From NCBI GenBank assembly GCA_910579145.1, contig CAJTTQ010000059.1, forward strand, positions 1 to 17,034: a stretch of 17,034 nucleotides of DNA, written 5' to 3'. Each line of letters begins with the position of its first letter. The stretch's first letter is position 1. Both the position numbers and the translations under genes were made by a program. The notes below the pieces were generated by a model. It was not told where the DNA came from, made no database searches, and worked only from the letters and a program-made list of their open reading frames with translations. Positions 15,248 through 17,034 of this stretch are shown here, piece by piece. This stretch comes from an uncultured Eubacterium sp. Lineage in GTDB: Bacteria; Bacillota; Clostridia; Lachnospirales; Lachnospiraceae.

Positions 15248-16038
15248 CACTTTTTTATAAATTCTTTTACGCTGTCACTTTTCGCCTTTAATCTCACACT
15301 GTTTTCCTTAAAAACTTCTTCGATAATACGATGTTCCAGCCTCCTTCTCTGTTCCAGATGCCAGATCAGTCCTTCGATTCCTTCCAGTGCATGCGCCTTT
15401 CCACACGGAGAATTTTGCAGATACTCCGTCATCATCTGAAACCACAATTCATTTCCCTGCTCATCTACACGCTCTTTGCGGATCACATCAACAGCCCCGG
15501 GAATATCCTCTACATCCAGATAAATGATCTGAAACGGCCGGTCTGATAAAACATCCCGTAACATCTGATAAAACTCTACGATCCGATCCTCCGGCGTCAT
15601 GAAATAAAGCATCTGATTTACGATGATGTTTTGGAAGATCGAACATTCAAAAATCTGTTTGTCTGCCTCCCATTTTTGAAAACGATTTAAGATCACCTGC
15701 TCAAATGATTCTTTATCCCAGTTTCCGTTATATATTTCATATCCCTCCAAGTCTTTGTGAAATCCCGGGATATCCGTTAAAATCTGTGAATAGCAGATGA
15801 TTTTATGGGTTCTTTCTGTCAAAGTCTTCTCCGCTATTTCCGTACGGAGTGACGGATATTTTGCCAGCACATCCTGATACTGTTGTTCTGTAACATACGC
15901 GCACCACGCCAGTTCCACGGGAGAATGATCCCCTTCCCGAAACACTTTAAAATCACTCAATTTTTCTGAAAGCCTGTTTACAAACGTCGTCTTTCCGGCT
16001 CCCTGTAACCCCTCTACAAAAATGCTGTTCTGTTTCAT
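15244..16038 (-). CDS. P-loop nucleoside/nucleotide kinase-like protein
   Basis: A 264-residue soluble P-loop protein. Walker A is at 10-17 (GLQGAGKT, followed by T18), opening in the way thymidylate-kinase-like proteins do (IFVEGLQGAGKTT). A D-x-E-D-I segment after a hydrophobic strand (IIYLDVEDI) and R-K-E-R follow in the second half; the thymidylate kinase DRY/F motif and lid are not recognisable. The length fits uncharacterised deoxynucleoside-kinase-like or adenylylsulfate-kinase-like proteins. I do not recognise a substrate. ATG at 16038 has AAAGG upstream by about 8 nt. It lies between the reverse-rubrerythrin terminator and the MerR gene, whose promoter overlaps its stop. Confidence 0.75.
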   Translation of the reverse strand: MKQNSIFVEGLQGAGKTTFVNRLSEKLSDFKVFREGDHSPVELAWCAYVTEQQYQDVLAKYPSLRTEIAEKTLTERTHKIICYSQILTDIPGFHKDLEGYEIYNGNWDKESFEQVILNRFQKWEADKQIFECSIFQNIIVNQMLYFMTPEDRIVEFYQMLRDVLSDRPFQIIYLDVEDIPGAVDVIRKERVDEQGNELWFQMMTEYLQNSPCGKAHALEGIEGLIWHLEQRRRLEHRIIEEVFKENSVRLKAKSDSVKEFIKKC

Positions 16039-16095
16039 ACGATTTTCCTTTCTGAACGTAAGGAGCGATCAAGTCTTATTCCGGGTTTTGGAATC

Positions 16096-16136
16096 AAAAA
16101 AATCAGGATACACAGGCCATCGCCCATGTACCCTGA
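16096..16136 (-). terminator. Strong terminator of the truncated rubrerythrin gene
   Basis: A near-continuous 15-bp stem (16103-16117 with 16122-16136, three G-U pairs as minus-strand RNA) has a 4-nt loop. It is followed on the minus strand by seven T (A at 16096-16102). It lies 38 nt after the rubrerythrin stop and is evidently the native terminator of that gene, marking this side as chromosome. Confidence 0.9.
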
Positions 16137-16174
16137 AAATAAACGTAATCGCTAATTTTCAAACCTTTTCGGAC

Positions 16175-16270
16175 TTATCCAAAATACCTCTTCAGCAAGC
16201 CCTCAAACGCTTTTCCATGTCTCGCCTCGTCATAGAACATTACACACATATACGCTATTTTCAAGGGTTT
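16175..16270 (-). pseudogene. 3' remnant of a reverse rubrerythrin gene
   Basis: The last open stretch before the terminator translates to a tail ending in DEARHGKAFEGLLKRYFG and a stop (16177-16175). This matches the C terminus of reverse rubrerythrins, the clostridial peroxide-reducing diiron proteins, which end in D-E-A-R-H-G-x-A-F-x-G-L-L-x-R-Y-F; E and H of the DEARHG helix belong to the diiron site. In the same frame a TGA at 16273-16271 closes it upstream, and no further rubrerythrin sequence is found before the integrase. The gene has been separated from its 5' part at about 16235-16275, most simply by the mobile element to the right. A complete copy may be restored at the other end of the element. 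Confidence 0.7.
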
Positions 16271-16288
16271 TCAGGATTATTAAAAAGG

Positions 16289-16309
16289 ATTACACAGTTT
16301 TTTACACAG
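16289..16309 (-). repeat. Paired CTGTGTAA direct repeats beside the integrase stop
   Basis: On the minus strand CTGTGTAA occurs twice, 12 bp apart (16309-16302 and 16297-16290). A related word, GTGTGTAA, is at 16247-16240. Short direct repeats between an integrase gene and the element end are typical arm-type binding sites for the integrase; this role is inferred. Confidence 0.45.
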
Positions 16310-17034
16310 CTACTTTTGCTCGTTTTTCAGCTTATCCAGTTCACTTTTTTTAACTTCTATCTTCCTACCTTCAATTTCAATGCTTATCACAGGATCGTCA
16401 AGAACAATAGTATTTATGATACGCCGTTCTTGTTCCTTCATTGTTTCATCCTTATGAATGTAATATCTCATTGTAGTTTCAAGTTTTCTATGCCCCGCCC
16501 TTTCCATTAGAGCCTTGACAGGATAGCCGCTATTTGCAAGGAATGTCAAGTGTGTTTTCCTCAAATCGTGCATTTTTAAAGAATAGCCGTATAAATTTTT
16601 TATTTTTTTACTATAAGCCTTTAAAGAGTTAGTTGTCAAGAGTTTTCCACCCAATCCGTTGTATAATTTTCTGTTGACAAAATCACCGCCCACAATCTCA
16701 ACTGTTTCTCTACCCCTTATATCTTCTACAACCTCAACACAGCGATTTTTATATGCCTTGTTGACCTTTTCCCTGTTGGTTGCCTTTTTACGCTCTAAAA
16801 GGAATTTAACAAGGTTGTCGGGCATTTCTATTGTTCGAGTTGCCGCCAAGGTTTTAAGCCTAGAAAGAGTGAGGACACCTTCAACAAAAATTAATTGCTT
16901 GTTTACTGTTAAAGTCTTATTATTAAAATCTATATCATCCCACATCAGCCCGAATATTTCACTTTCCCTAAGTCCGCAGTATATAGCAATTAAAAAGGCG
17001 GGTTCTAAGTCTGAACCTTTAAAAACATCAGCCA
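16310..17034 (-). CDS. Tyrosine recombinase/integrase, 5' end outside the window
   Basis: The frame is open to the window edge (first full codon at 17032-17030), giving about 241 residues that hold the whole catalytic domain. The first catalytic Arg is in CGLRESE (AGG at 16969-16967). HDLRKT gives His and the second Arg; AGHRKLETT gives the third basic residue, and MRYY the nucleophilic Tyr. An unusual tail of about 45 charged residues follows the tyrosine. ATG at 16945 is internal, since the catalytic Arg lies upstream of it. Base composition is clearly more AT-rich than the genes to the left. Orientation, with the 3' end facing the chromosome junction about 50 bp away, matches Tn916/ICE-type and phage integrases. 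The N-terminal arm-binding domain is not visible. Confidence 0.92.
   Translation of the reverse strand, partial: ADVFKGSDLEPAFLIAIYCGLRESEIFGLMWDDIDFNNKTLTVNKQLIFVEGVLTLSRLKTLAATRTIEMPDNLVKFLLERKKATNREKVNKAYKNRCVEVVEDIRGRETVEIVGGDFVNRKLYNGLGGKLLTTNSLKAYSKKIKNLYGYSLKMHDLRKTHLTFLANSGYPVKALMERAGHRKLETTMRYYIHKDETMKEQERRIINTIVLDDPVISIEIEGRKIEVKKSELDKLKNEQK

Noticed and set aside
1..17034. CRISPR array, tRNA, rRNA, riboswitch or defence system
   Set aside because: No regular spacer repeats, no cloverleaf with CCA-type ends, no rRNA motifs, and no nuclease, reverse transcriptase or toxin-antitoxin gene pairs could be seen. The integrase is the only mobile-element protein in view.

Overview
The window looks like chromosome of a Lachnospiraceae-type Clostridia (Firmicutes). 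The evidence is strong AGGAGG-type Shine-Dalgarno sites, the recA-recX-rny cluster, a DinR-type LexA box (GAAC-N4-GTTC) at recA, a type III pantothenate kinase, clostridial promoters and terminators, and a reverse-rubrerythrin fragment. One plus-strand gene lies at the left edge and everything else is on the minus strand. At the right edge the base composition turns AT-rich, where the end of a mobile element begins.

Layout. (1) 135-2033, plus: a MutS2-like ATPase without the Smr nuclease domain; it converges on (2) 2172-5563, minus: recA, recX and rny (RNase Y). These are driven by a consensus SigA promoter with a LexA box, and a second degenerate box abuts the first. (3) 5808-12444, minus: argF, gltA, a small DUF6145-like gene, coaX, dus and a dCache chemoreceptor gene. 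They are packed with gaps of at most about 54 bp and end at a terminator. (4) 12576-14047, minus: nfeD and a stomatin-like SPFH gene, with an extended -10 promoter. (5) 14131-14370: a gene-free, GC-rich, structured spacer. (6) 14371-16038, minus: a MerR/GyrI-like regulator with a 19-bp-spacer MerR promoter, preceded by a P-loop kinase-like gene. (7) 16096-17034: the terminator and last codons of a reverse rubrerythrin gene, then a tyrosine integrase cut by the window edge. This is most simply read as an integrative element inserted in the 3' end of that gene.

How the genes fit together. recA/recX form the SOS recombination module, with rny (mRNA turnover) co-transcribed. argF and gltA supply arginine and 2-oxoglutarate/glutamate metabolism. 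coaX starts coenzyme A synthesis, dus modifies tRNA and mcp senses an external ligand; their link is positional and no common pathway is evident. NfeD and the SPFH protein are a well-known membrane pair. The right end records horizontal transfer.

I found no defence system, CRISPR array, tRNA or rRNA. The most novel candidates are the integration site in the reverse rubrerythrin gene, the pentapeptide-repeat N terminus of RecX, the structured intergenic segment, and the Smr-less MutS2.
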